Below are positions 1-7,716 of a stretch of 9,959 nucleotides of DNA, piece after piece. The DNA is taken from the NCBI GenBank assembly GCA_905214365.1, contig CAJMMH010000079.1:1-9959 (forward strand). Direction: 5' to 3'. The notes under the pieces were generated by a model. The model saw nothing but the letters and a program-made list of their open reading frames with translations. It did not search any database and was not told the DNA's origin. This DNA comes from an uncultured bacterium (GTDB lineage: Bacteria > Bacillota > Clostridia > Lachnospirales > Lachnospiraceae). Every line of letters starts with the position of its first letter. Position 1 is the first letter of the stretch. The translations under genes and the position numbers were made by a program.

Positions 1-13
1 AGGAGGACACGAT

Positions 14-1579
14 ATGAAAGCAAAAAAACTGGTTAGTCTAACGATGGCGGCGATGATGGTATTGCCGGCAGCAGCATATGGAAGTGAGGATCCGTTGGCA
101 GATCTTCCGGAAACTCTGGGACCGGAAAATCCGGTTGCGGCAACGCCGGAGATGTACCCGAATGTTGACTTGTCGAAAAATGTAAATATAAACATGATTA
201 TGGTTGGAGACAAGCCAAATGATTGGGAAGATGTAAATGCGGCAATTAATGAGTATCTGGAACCGTTCAATACAACGCTTTCTGCAACGTTTTTGAGCTG
301 GTCTGATTACACGACGCTGTACCCGCTGGAACTTCAGGGCGATGACGCGGATATTATTTATACGGCAAGCTGGTGCTTCCTCGGCTCTGAGTCGCAGAAA
401 GGATCATTTGTTGAGCTGACGGATGATTTTATTCATGATTATATGCCTCTTACCGAGAAGTATCAGGCGAAGGACAGTTATTCTGAGGTTCTGGTTGGCG
501 GAAAGCTGTATTGCCTGCCGCAGAATATGACAGAGGCTTCCTCTAAGTTTGTTGCAATTCGTAAGGATCTGGCCGATAAGTATGATATTGGTGAAATGAA
601 GACCTGGGATGAATATACGAATTATCTGACGACAATTGCCGAGAAAGAAACTCCAGAAAGCGGAATTTACGCATACGCCGCATCCGGAGATAATAAGGAG
701 CTGTGGGATGTATATCGCCTTAAGTACAACTACTGGTCTGTGATTGAGGATGATTTCCTTCAGTTTGATTATGTATTTGACGGAACCAACACGCCGAAGC
801 CGGAAGATATTGAATTTGTTTACACCGGAGAAACCTTCCGTAACTTCTGCACAGAGATGAAGAAGCTTGCGGATGCCGGATGCTGGAGCCGCGGAGCGCT
901 TACAAATACGACAACGGATGACGAGTCCTTTGGCGCGCTGCAGGGTGCATCGACCGCATGGAACTCTTCTGTATTTACATACATCAAGCAGGCAGAGGAA
1001 ACGGATGGTGTTGAGTGCGCGGTTTATGATTTATCTGAGGGCGCGCCGACAACCGCAGCATATGGAACAGGCGGAATGGCGCTGGGAGCTCTTTCTTCCA
1101 ATAAGGAGCGCGCGGCAATGATTCTGGATATTATGAAGATGGATACGACAGTAAATCGTTTGATTACGCTTGGTATCGAGGGCACTCATTATGAAATGGT
1201 CGATGAAAATCATTACAATGAGCTGGAAAAATCCAAGGATTTCGCGATCTGGACAATGGCTGCATCCTGGGCAATCAAGAATTATAAGCTGGTAGAGTCA
1301 AGCATGGATCCGAGACAGCAGGCAATCGAAGCACAGATCGAGGCCGCAGGCATTGTAAACCCGGTAAGAACCTTTGCATTTGATAATACGGAAGTTTCTG
1401 ATTACGCGACCAATATCAAGAACATTCTGAAGGAGTTTATCCCGAATCTGCAGCTTGGTATGATTGATGACGTTGACGCGGAAATTGATAAGATGATGGA
1501 TCAGCTGAATGCGGCAGGACTTCAGGAGTACGAAGACGCATTCAGAGCACAGTATACCGAGTGGTATAACGCACAGTAA
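14..1579 (+). CDS. Extracellular sugar-binding protein of an ABC importer (LplA/YtcQ type)
   Basis: Probable substrate-binding subunit that captures an oligosaccharide outside the membrane and delivers it to the two permeases downstream. The start is supported by AGGAGG at 1-6, seven bases before the ATG. Residues 1-23 form an export signal: a KAKK basic start, a hydrophobic stretch, then A21-Y22-G23 before S24, which fits signal peptidase I cleavage. The stretch around residues 97-140 (WSDYTTLYPLELQ, then DADIIYTASW) resembles the LplA family. The C-terminus from about residue 440, with FAFDNTEV at 454-461 and later LQLGMIDDVDAEI, resembles the DUF3502 domain found in these proteins. Length (521 aa) is normal for the family. 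Oddly, there is no lipobox cysteine: the first cysteine is C121, so the usual lipid anchor of Gram-positive binding proteins is missing. The ligand is unknown. The family call is confident. Confidence 0.92.
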   Translation: MKAKKLVSLTMAAMMVLPAAAYGSEDPLADLPETLGPENPVAATPEMYPNVDLSKNVNINMIMVGDKPNDWEDVNAAINEYLEPFNTTLSATFLSWSDYTTLYPLELQGDDADIIYTASWCFLGSESQKGSFVELTDDFIHDYMPLTEKYQAKDSYSEVLVGGKLYCLPQNMTEASSKFVAIRKDLADKYDIGEMKTWDEYTNYLTTIAEKETPESGIYAYAASGDNKELWDVYRLKYNYWSVIEDDFLQFDYVFDGTNTPKPEDIEFVYTGETFRNFCTEMKKLADAGCWSRGALTNTTTDDESFGALQGASTAWNSSVFTYIKQAEETDGVECAVYDLSEGAPTTAAYGTGGMALGALSSNKERAAMILDIMKMDTTVNRLITLGIEGTHYEMVDENHYNELEKSKDFAIWTMAASWAIKNYKLVESSMDPRQQAIEAQIEAAGIVNPVRTFAFDNTEVSDYATNIKNILKEFIPNLQLGMIDDVDAEIDKMMDQLNAAGLQEYEDAFRAQYTEWYNAQ

Positions 1580-1660
1580 ACAGTATACAGCTGCAGCAGG
1601 AGCGCAAAGATCCGGCAGCAGAAAATGATAACTGCGTAATTGCAGAATCATACAGGGCGG

Positions 1661-1690
1661 AAGGGTAACGGGGACCGTTACCCTTTCTTC
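1661..1690 (+). terminator. Terminator-like hairpin after the binding-protein gene
   Basis: A perfect 11-bp inverted repeat, AAGGGTAACGG (1661-1671) and CCGTTACCCTT (1675-1685), encloses a 3-base loop and is followed by a pyrimidine tail TCTTCTCT. This fits an intrinsic terminator. It sits 81 bases after the binding-protein stop and about 95 bases before the permease start. Since I see no convincing promoter between it and the permease gene, partial read-through is the likely arrangement, giving more binding protein than permease. The T-tract is interrupted by cytosines, which would weaken termination. The rest of the 1580-1784 gap shows no gene. Confidence 0.7.
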
Positions 1691-1784
1691 TCTAATAAGA
1701 AGATTCTGCGGAATAAAAATGCCGGTCCGCAAAGATGGCCGGACAGGGCCGCGGTGAGAGACTGCAGCAGAGAAGGAGGTCCCC

Positions 1785-2726
1785 GTGAAACAGAAAGTTC
1801 CGAAAAATGCAAAAATGCCTTTTATGCGGGTGATAAAGAAAAAATGGCGTCTGCTTGTGATGCTTCTTCCGGCGATGCTGTTTGTTCTGATTTTTTCCTA
1901 TCTCCCGATGACGGGAATTATATTGGCATTTAAAAAATATCAAGTGGCCGGCGGCGTATTTTTCTCACCCTGGAATGGGCTGAAGAATTTCAAGACGCTG
2001 TTTCTGACCAATAAAATGTGGATGGCGACGAGAAATACGTTCCTTTATAATCTGGCGTTTATATTCCTTGGCCTGATTTTTGAGATGGGAAGCGCAATTC
2101 TTTTGAATGAGGTCCTTTTCTCAAAGTTTAAGAAAACGGTACAGTCTTTTATGTTTCTGCCGTATTTTATCAGCTGGGTTGTAGCCGGTGCGATTATGTA
2201 CAATATCTTTAACTATGAAAAAGGTATTGTGAATGCGGTATTGAAGATGATTGGTATGGTTCCGTTTGATCTTTACAATACGCCGGGCGCATGGCCGTTT
2301 ATTCTGGTATTTTTAAAGCTGTGGAAGCAGACCGGATACGGTTCCATCGTTTATCTGGCAGCGATTACCGGGCTGGATCAGGAAATGTTTGAGGCAGCTT
2401 CGATTGACGGGGCGAATGCATGGAAGAAGATTCGCTATCTGACGATTCCGTCTCTGACACCGACTGCGGTAATCATGGTTCTGATGGCAATCGGAAACAT
2501 TTTCCGCGGCGATTTCGGATTGTTTTACCAGACAGTTAAGACAAGCTCAATTCTTCAGCCGACGACAGACGTAATTGATACGTATGTATTCCGCCTGCTG
2601 ATTGACAGCAGTGATTATGGAACCTCAGCGGCAGCCGGTTTGTTCCAGTCTGTTCTATGCTTTATTACGATTATGGCATGCAATGGTATTGTAAAGCATA
2701 TTCAGCCGGATTACGCGCTGTATTAA
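1785..2726 (+). CDS. Sugar ABC transporter permease, LplB/YteP type
   Basis: Integral membrane subunit that forms half of the import channel for the sugar bound by the upstream protein. It starts at GTG, chosen because AAGGAGG lies at 1773-1779, five bases before. Six hydrophobic segments are visible at about residues 22-50, 84-108, 120-142, 170-195, 224-240 and 281-303. The cytoplasmic EAA loop that contacts the ATPase is clear: EAASIDGANAWKKIRYLTIP starting at E203, with the conserved glycine at G209. Its 313 residues match the usual length. It is followed 24 bases later by the second permease, so the two are surely co-transcribed and form a heterodimer. No ATPase gene is present in the window; relatives of this type borrow a shared MsmX-like ATPase, and that is inferred here. 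Confidence 0.94.
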   Translation: MKQKVPKNAKMPFMRVIKKKWRLLVMLLPAMLFVLIFSYLPMTGIILAFKKYQVAGGVFFSPWNGLKNFKTLFLTNKMWMATRNTFLYNLAFIFLGLIFEMGSAILLNEVLFSKFKKTVQSFMFLPYFISWVVAGAIMYNIFNYEKGIVNAVLKMIGMVPFDLYNTPGAWPFILVFLKLWKQTGYGSIVYLAAITGLDQEMFEAASIDGANAWKKIRYLTIPSLTPTAVIMVLMAIGNIFRGDFGLFYQTVKTSSILQPTTDVIDTYVFRLLIDSSDYGTSAAAGLFQSVLCFITIMACNGIVKHIQPDYALY

Positions 2727-2750
2727 GCGGCATGCAGGAGGGAGAAATGT

Positions 2751-3677
2751 ATGGGTGGAAAGGTAATAAGCACCGGGGCGCACCGGCATAAAAAGCATGG
2801 AAAAGATGTGATCAGCGTAAATATTGTAGCGATTGTTCTTGTTGGATTTTTTGCGCTGCTGTGTCTGATTCCGTTTTATCTGATTATTGTAGCATCATTT
2901 ACTGACGAAACGTATCTGATTCGGAATGGATATCCGATTCTTCCGCAGTTAAAAAGTCTGTCGACAGCAGCATATCAATTGTGTCTGAAAAATCCGGAAA
3001 CGATTTTTCGGGCATATGGAGTAACGATTTTTATCACTGTTGTCGGAACGTTTCTGTCGGTTTTTCTATCAACAATGACAGGCTATGTTCTTTCCAGACA
3101 GGATTTTCCATGGAGAGAAAAGATTTCCTTTTATTTCTTTTTTACAACACTGTTCAATGGCGGACTGGTTCCGTGGTATTTGCTGATTACGCGGTATCTG
3201 GGACTGAAAAACAACATTCTGGCACTGATTCTTCCGATGCTGTTTTCTGTTTGGAACATGATTATCGCGAAAACATTTATGAAGGGGATTCCGGCATCAA
3301 TTACTGAGTCCGGAACAATTGATGGAGCAACGGATTTCCGGATTTTCTTCAGCCTGATTCTTCCGCTGAGTAAGCCGCTGTTGGCAACGCTGTCGCTGTT
3401 TTCGGCGATTGCGTATTGGAACGACTGGTATAACTGTATGCTGTTTATTTCAAATGATAAGCTGTTTACGCTGCAGTATTATTTACAGCGAATGCTTGGA
3501 AGCGCATCCGCGATGCGTATGGTAGCGGAGAAATCGGGAATGGCGATGGAGTCGATTCCGTTAAGCAGTATGCAGATGGCAATGACTGTGATTGCGACAG
3601 GACCGATTATTCTGCTGTATCCGTTTATCCAGAAATACTTTGTAAAAGGTCTGACAATCGGTGCGGTAAAGGGATAA
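2751..3677 (+). CDS. Sugar ABC transporter permease, LplC/YtcP type
   Basis: Second membrane subunit of the importer. The ATG at 2751 follows AGGAGGGA beginning at 2737; an ATG four bases upstream is out of frame. Six hydrophobic segments appear at about residues 24-49, 90-115, 123-145, 154-178, 207-224 and 276-293. The EAA loop reads ESGTIDGATDFRIFFSLILP from E186, with the conserved glycine at G192. The C-terminus YFVKGLTIGAVKG is characteristic of LplC/YtcP proteins, whose relatives carry pectin- or glycan-derived oligosaccharides. Length (308 aa) is typical. The gene pairs with the LplB-type permease just upstream, and the enzyme genes follow after a 169-base gap holding a large hairpin. 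The sugar carried cannot be predicted from the sequence. Confidence 0.94.
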   Translation: MGGKVISTGAHRHKKHGKDVISVNIVAIVLVGFFALLCLIPFYLIIVASFTDETYLIRNGYPILPQLKSLSTAAYQLCLKNPETIFRAYGVTIFITVVGTFLSVFLSTMTGYVLSRQDFPWREKISFYFFFTTLFNGGLVPWYLLITRYLGLKNNILALILPMLFSVWNMIIAKTFMKGIPASITESGTIDGATDFRIFFSLILPLSKPLLATLSLFSAIAYWNDWYNCMLFISNDKLFTLQYYLQRMLGSASAMRMVAEKSGMAMESIPLSSMQMAMTVIATGPIILLYPFIQKYFVKGLTIGAVKG

Positions 3678-3743
3678 AAATGGCATAGCCAGAAAATAGA
3701 AACCTGTATAAGGAAATAAGAAAACCGAAAAGCAGGAAAAGAA

Positions 3744-3822
3744 GAACAGCCGCTTCGATGCTGCGGCGCGGGTTTCCGGAATATGGTATCCGGGAGCGGC
3801 GCCGGGATTGAAGCGGCTGTTC
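3744..3822 (+). promoter_or_regulatory. Long intergenic hairpin between permease and esterase genes
   Basis: The arms GAACAGCCGCTTC (3744-3756) and GAAGCGGCTGTTC (3810-3822) pair perfectly over 13 bp. Inside, CGGCGC (3764-3769) pairs with GCGCCG (3799-3804), and a third helix runs from 3772-3780 to 3789-3797 with CCGGA/TCCGG at its tip and G-U pairs below. Together they fold into one tall stem with internal bulges. GTTTT follows directly, and a run of As precedes it, so it may be a leaky terminator. It could equally be a processing or stability element that sets transporter and enzyme levels apart. The esterase ribosome binding site (AGGAGG, 3833-3838) lies just outside the fold. The remainder of the 3678-3846 gap holds no gene I can support. 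Confidence 0.65.
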
Positions 3823-3846
3823 GTTTTGGTATAGGAGGAAAGAAAC

Positions 3847-5169
3847 ATGCAGTTGATTGGAAAAAAGCAGTTTAAAACAAAAGCGGGAGTAATGGAAGGT
3901 CTGGAATTTGATACCTGTTATGAACTGAGAGGTGTGCGTTACGCGACGGCAAAGCGATGGACAGCGCCGCAGATGGTGACGCACTGGGACGGTATTTATG
4001 ACGCGTCCGGATATGGGAAGCGGTGTTTTCAGCATCACTGGACAGCGGATGAATTTTACGGAAAGGAATTTTATACGGATCCGTCATTTGAGGTTCCGGA
4101 GTCGGAGGACTGTCTGTTTCTGACAATTACGATTCCAAAGGAGACGGTGGTCTCCAAGCCTTCGGAAACAGGCTATCCGGCAGCGATCTGGTATCATGGC
4201 GGCGGTTTTGTAAATGGCTGGGGAACGGAGGCAGAGTTTGACGGCGAGCCATACGCGAAGCGCGGCGTGATTCTGGTCCGGGTCAATGAACGCCTGAATA
4301 TTTTCGGTTCATTTTATCACGAGAAACTGGTGGAGAGGGACGGAACCTGCGGCAATTATCAGCTGATGGATCATATTGCGGCATTGGATTTTGTACGGTA
4401 TCTCATCGATGATCTGGGCGGCGATCCGGATCACGTTTCGATTTTCGGGCAGTCAGCGGGCGGTATGGGTGTTGAGCAGATGGTCTGCTCGCCGTATGTT
4501 CAGGGGAAAATCAGCGGAGCTATTTTTCAGAGCGGATTTGTTTTTTGCATTGCGTCGCGGCCGCAGGTGAGTATGAAGACGGCGGTTCTGGCATCGCAGG
4601 ACTATCTGGACGCGAAGGGATTGACGTTTGATGAAATGGAGCGGATGCCGGCGAAGCAGCTGTATGGGCTGTCAGATGAATATCTGGAATTTCTGGAACG
4701 GTACGGGGCCGGATACGGGGCTGTCATTGACGGGGATTATATGAAAGAAAGCTGTGAGGACGCAATTCTGAACGGAGCGATTCCGGATATCCCGTATCTG
4801 CTCGGCTGCTGCAGCGGGGATGGAAGGATGGGAGACGGAAAGCCGGAGGATGGGCCGTTTTATCAGTCAATGGCGCTGTTCTGCAGGGTATTGCAGAGTC
4901 AGGGAAAGAAGGGGTATTTATATTTGTTTGACCGGGATATGCCAGGTGATGACGCGGGAGCGTTTCACGCGGCGGATCTGTGGTATGTGTTTGGCACACT
5001 GAAGCATTCATGGCGGCCATTTAACCAGAGGGATGAGGCGCTTTCCGAACGGATGATGGACGCGTGGGCAGAATTTTTCAAAACAGGAAAACCGGATCAG
5101 GAAAACTGGCCTGCATATACAAAGGAAGTGCCGTTTACAAAGAAATGGGATGTGGAGGAAGGAAAATGA
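3847..5169 (+). CDS. Type-B carboxylesterase, probably cytoplasmic
   Basis: An alpha/beta-hydrolase of the carboxylesterase type-B family, which cleaves carboxylic esters. The nucleophile elbow is FGQSAGG with S203, preceded by the family signature GGDPDHVSIFG. The oxyanion-hole motif HGGGF lies at 117-121. The catalytic histidine is most likely H374 in GAFHAADLWYVFG. The acidic residue is most likely D325 in LGCCSGDGR, where relatives usually have glutamate. At 440 residues it is somewhat shorter than the usual 480-550. There is no signal peptide, so it should act in the cytoplasm. The start has AGGAGG at 3833-3838. Its stop overlaps the start of the glycosidase gene, so the two enzymes probably work on the same substrate: removal of acetyl or similar groups from an imported sugar is my inference. 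The real acyl group is unknown. Confidence 0.9.
   Translation: MQLIGKKQFKTKAGVMEGLEFDTCYELRGVRYATAKRWTAPQMVTHWDGIYDASGYGKRCFQHHWTADEFYGKEFYTDPSFEVPESEDCLFLTITIPKETVVSKPSETGYPAAIWYHGGGFVNGWGTEAEFDGEPYAKRGVILVRVNERLNIFGSFYHEKLVERDGTCGNYQLMDHIAALDFVRYLIDDLGGDPDHVSIFGQSAGGMGVEQMVCSPYVQGKISGAIFQSGFVFCIASRPQVSMKTAVLASQDYLDAKGLTFDEMERMPAKQLYGLSDEYLEFLERYGAGYGAVIDGDYMKESCEDAILNGAIPDIPYLLGCCSGDGRMGDGKPEDGPFYQSMALFCRVLQSQGKKGYLYLFDRDMPGDDAGAFHAADLWYVFGTLKHSWRPFNQRDEALSERMMDAWAEFFKTGKPDQENWPAYTKEVPFTKKWDVEEGK
5154..5163 (+). promoter_or_regulatory. Ribosome binding site deciding the glycosidase start
   Basis: GGAGGAAGGA lies seven bases (counting from GGAGG) before the ATG at 5166, inside the last codons of the esterase gene. 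That ATG overlaps the esterase stop as ATGA. This favours 5166 over an in-frame ATG at 5064, which would overlap the esterase by about 100 bases and add 34 residues that look like shadow translation. Confidence 0.8.
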
Positions 5170-7625
5170 TTCAGTCAGTTCGGATTGGAAAAAAGCAGGA
5201 AAATCAGGGCGCGATGGATTTTTCCTGTTTGTTGGACGCGCCTGCGGGAAAGCATGGATTTATTCAGGCACGGAATGGCCACTTTTATTTTGAGGATGGG
5301 ACGCGCGCAAAATTTATCGGATTTAATATGCCGACGCGGGCAAGTATGCCGGATCATGAAACCGCGGAAATTCTGAGCGCGCGTCTGGCATCGATGGGAG
5401 TGAATGTGATCCGGCTGCATGCAATTGATGCGGTGACACATGAGGACGGCTGGAGCTGCCGTCCCGGATATTCGATTATTGATTACGAAAAGGGAAATTC
5501 GCGGACACTGAATCCGGCAGGACTGGAACGGCTGGATTACTGGTTTTATCAGCTGAAAAAACGCGGTATTTATCTTCATATGGATCTTCTGGTTGCGCGG
5601 GCATTTCAGGAGGGAGATGGTCTGGATTATCCGGGAGGCCCGGTCTGGTTTAAGTTTGTAAGTCACGAAAACCGCAGGCTGATTGAACTGCAGAAGGAGT
5701 ACGCAAGACAGCTGTTGGAGCATGTAAATCCGTATACCGGTCTTGCTTACAGGGATGATCCGGCAATTATGACGGTGCAGATTGCAAATGAAGACTCGGC
5801 ATTTTTTACATTTGGAGAAATACAGCCGGGAAATCCGAGGTATCCGTATCTGGAGGAGATCAAGCGGCGGTTCAATCAGTTCCTGCTTGCAAAATATGGA
5901 ACCAGAAAACAGCTGAAAGCGGCATGGACATTTGAAAATCAATGTGGACTGGAGGCCGATGAAGATCCGGAAGCCGGTTCTGTAAGGATTCCGCATGTGG
6001 GTGTCCTGACACAGGAATTCTGCGAGCCGATGCAGGAATGGAAAGGGATCCAATGCCCGGCCCGGTATGCAGACTTTACCGAGTTTCTGGCTGGAGTGAA
6101 CCGCGGCTATTATCGGGAAATGATCGATTTTCTTCATGGAATTGGAGTGAAGGTCCCGATTAATACCAGTAACATGTCGGTTGGCTCTGCAGATATCGAG
6201 TCTTCCATGGATGCGGATGTAATGGAAAATAACGCGTATTTCAATCATCCGTGTTCCGGACCGGATCAGAAGCATTATACATATGCGGCGTATCTGAGAG
6301 AATATGTATCAACTGACCCGCGGAAAGCAAGCTTTCCATCCATGGAGCCGAGAAGTAATATCCTGACACAAATTATACCGACAAAGATCGAAGGAAAGCC
6401 GTTTGTGATGACCGAGTGGAATGAGTATGGAGAGTATCCGTTCCATGCAGCTGCGTATATTTCGACAGCGGTATATGCCTGCTTTCAGGATCTGGACGGA
6501 CTGATTCTTTATACGTATCATACAACCGACGATATAAATAGAGATAAAGAAGACGAAATCAGAGATGTCATGGATACATTTAACGATCCATCGCTGATTC
6601 TTACCTTCGGAACGATGGCGTCCATTTTTCTGAAGGGGCTGGCAAAAAAGGCGAAGCATCGGATTGATATTACCTATACAAGAAATGATCTGACTGCGTT
6701 TCCGAAAACACACCGAATGCCATTTTCTTACCTCCCATTTGTAACGGGAATGCAATGTATCTATTTAAAGCATACAGAACGGTATGAGGGAAATGCGGAT
6801 GCCGCGCTGGACGCCGGTTTTTCTTCTTCATACGATCTGTCCGGAGCAAAACATGGAATTTTGTATGCGCATACACCGTATCGCAACGCATATCGGGATG
6901 CTTATGTGGGCGAGAGATTGTTTGAGCAGCACCCGGATACCAATGCGGTTTTACTTGCACCGGAGGTTACACTAGGGGATCGCTTCCTGAAAGCCAAAAC
7001 GATGGAGAGCCTGCAGGACGGGCTGGACTTTACCCAGTTTGCTGGCTATGCGGACAAGGCACTGAAACGATGGGGAATTCTGAAGGAAAATCAGGGGATT
7101 GATGAAAAGAATGCGTTGATTTCCGATACAGGCGAGATTCGTTTTTCACCGGAGGAATCATGTTTTTCATTTACAGGTGAAAGCTGTGCGTTTTTTGCGG
7201 GAAAACCGATGGGAGATTCGGAAGTTTGGGGCGGTGAATGGAGACCGGCAGACCGTTTCCGCTTTACGGTGAAAAACGACCGGATTGCGTTAGTGCTGCT
7301 TGCGCTTGACGGAAAACGGTTGGAAGAATCAGGACATTTGCTGCTCTCTGCAGTTGGCCGCTCCGGTATGGACGGCGCTGTGTATGAGAAAATGCCGGAT
7401 GGACCGGAATATTCCGAGACGGATGTGACGCGGATTTCCAAGGAAGGAAAGCTGTATATGGAAACACTGGAAGGAACGCTTTCTGTGACCGGAGAGGGCA
7501 TGGTAAAGCTGTATGCGCTTGACGTATATGGGGCGCGCATCCGGGAATACGCGGTGGCACCGGGACAGGCGATTGTATTTGACGGGGAATCGTATGGAAA
7601 TTTTGAGTTGGTGCTTGAAAAGTGA
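5166..7625 (+). CDS. Clan GH-A glycoside hydrolase, family not assigned, probably cytoplasmic
   Basis: An 819-residue enzyme predicted to hydrolyse a glycosidic bond with retention. An N-terminal (beta/alpha)8 barrel spans roughly residues 40-455: GFNMP at 52-56, RLH at 83-85, then NPYTGLAYRDDPAIMTVQIANED. The acid/base is most likely E209, following N208 in the Asn-Glu pair typical of clan GH-A, and the nucleophile E417 in FVMTEWNEYGEYPF. Residues from about 460 on appear to be beta-rich accessory domains, including a stretch near 650 (SDTGEIRFSPEESCFSF) of a kind seen after the barrel in related uncharacterised hydrolases. It resembles proteins labelled cellulase-family or beta-galactosidase-like, but I cannot place it in a numbered family or name a substrate. 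No signal peptide is seen, so it probably acts on imported oligosaccharide. It is translationally coupled to the esterase. Confidence 0.85.
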   Translation: MIQSVRIGKKQENQGAMDFSCLLDAPAGKHGFIQARNGHFYFEDGTRAKFIGFNMPTRASMPDHETAEILSARLASMGVNVIRLHAIDAVTHEDGWSCRPGYSIIDYEKGNSRTLNPAGLERLDYWFYQLKKRGIYLHMDLLVARAFQEGDGLDYPGGPVWFKFVSHENRRLIELQKEYARQLLEHVNPYTGLAYRDDPAIMTVQIANEDSAFFTFGEIQPGNPRYPYLEEIKRRFNQFLLAKYGTRKQLKAAWTFENQCGLEADEDPEAGSVRIPHVGVLTQEFCEPMQEWKGIQCPARYADFTEFLAGVNRGYYREMIDFLHGIGVKVPINTSNMSVGSADIESSMDADVMENNAYFNHPCSGPDQKHYTYAAYLREYVSTDPRKASFPSMEPRSNILTQIIPTKIEGKPFVMTEWNEYGEYPFHAAAYISTAVYACFQDLDGLILYTYHTTDDINRDKEDEIRDVMDTFNDPSLILTFGTMASIFLKGLAKKAKHRIDITYTRNDLTAFPKTHRMPFSYLPFVTGMQCIYLKHTERYEGNADAALDAGFSSSYDLSGAKHGILYAHTPYRNAYRDAYVGERLFEQHPDTNAVLLAPEVTLGDRFLKAKTMESLQDGLDFTQFAGYADKALKRWGILKENQGIDEKNALISDTGEIRFSPEESCFSFTGESCAFFAGKPMGDSEVWGGEWRPADRFRFTVKNDRIALVLLALDGKRLEESGHLLLSAVGRSGMDGAVYEKMPDGPEYSETDVTRISKEGKLYMETLEGTLSVTGEGMVKLYALDVYGARIREYAVAPGQAIVFDGESYGNFELVLEK

Positions 7626-7716
7626 GCGCGTTTATGAGCATGCGGTAGAGTGGAATGTGGACATCTGCTTTGTACGCGGCGAAGGATTCTGACAGATGTG
7701 ATTGCGCTGGCTGTGG

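Noticed and set aside
1640..1933. A 97-codon open frame covering the terminator gap and the start of the first permease
   Set aside because: It runs through the hairpin and overlaps the permease out of frame; the translation is polar and low-complexity without any motif.
3808..3835. TTGAAG and TATAGG as a promoter for the esterase
   Set aside because: The predicted transcript start would fall at or after the ribosome binding site, and the -35 lies inside the hairpin arm.
5175..6275. A 366-codon open frame on the - strand inside the glycosidase gene
   Set aside because: Its composition is rich in histidine, arginine, cysteine and isoleucine as expected of a shadow frame, and the sense strand encodes the catalytic barrel.
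7661..7699. Inverted repeat ACATCTG / CAGATGT as a terminator between the convergent genes
   Set aside because: Only 7 bp with a 25-base loop and no T-run on either strand.
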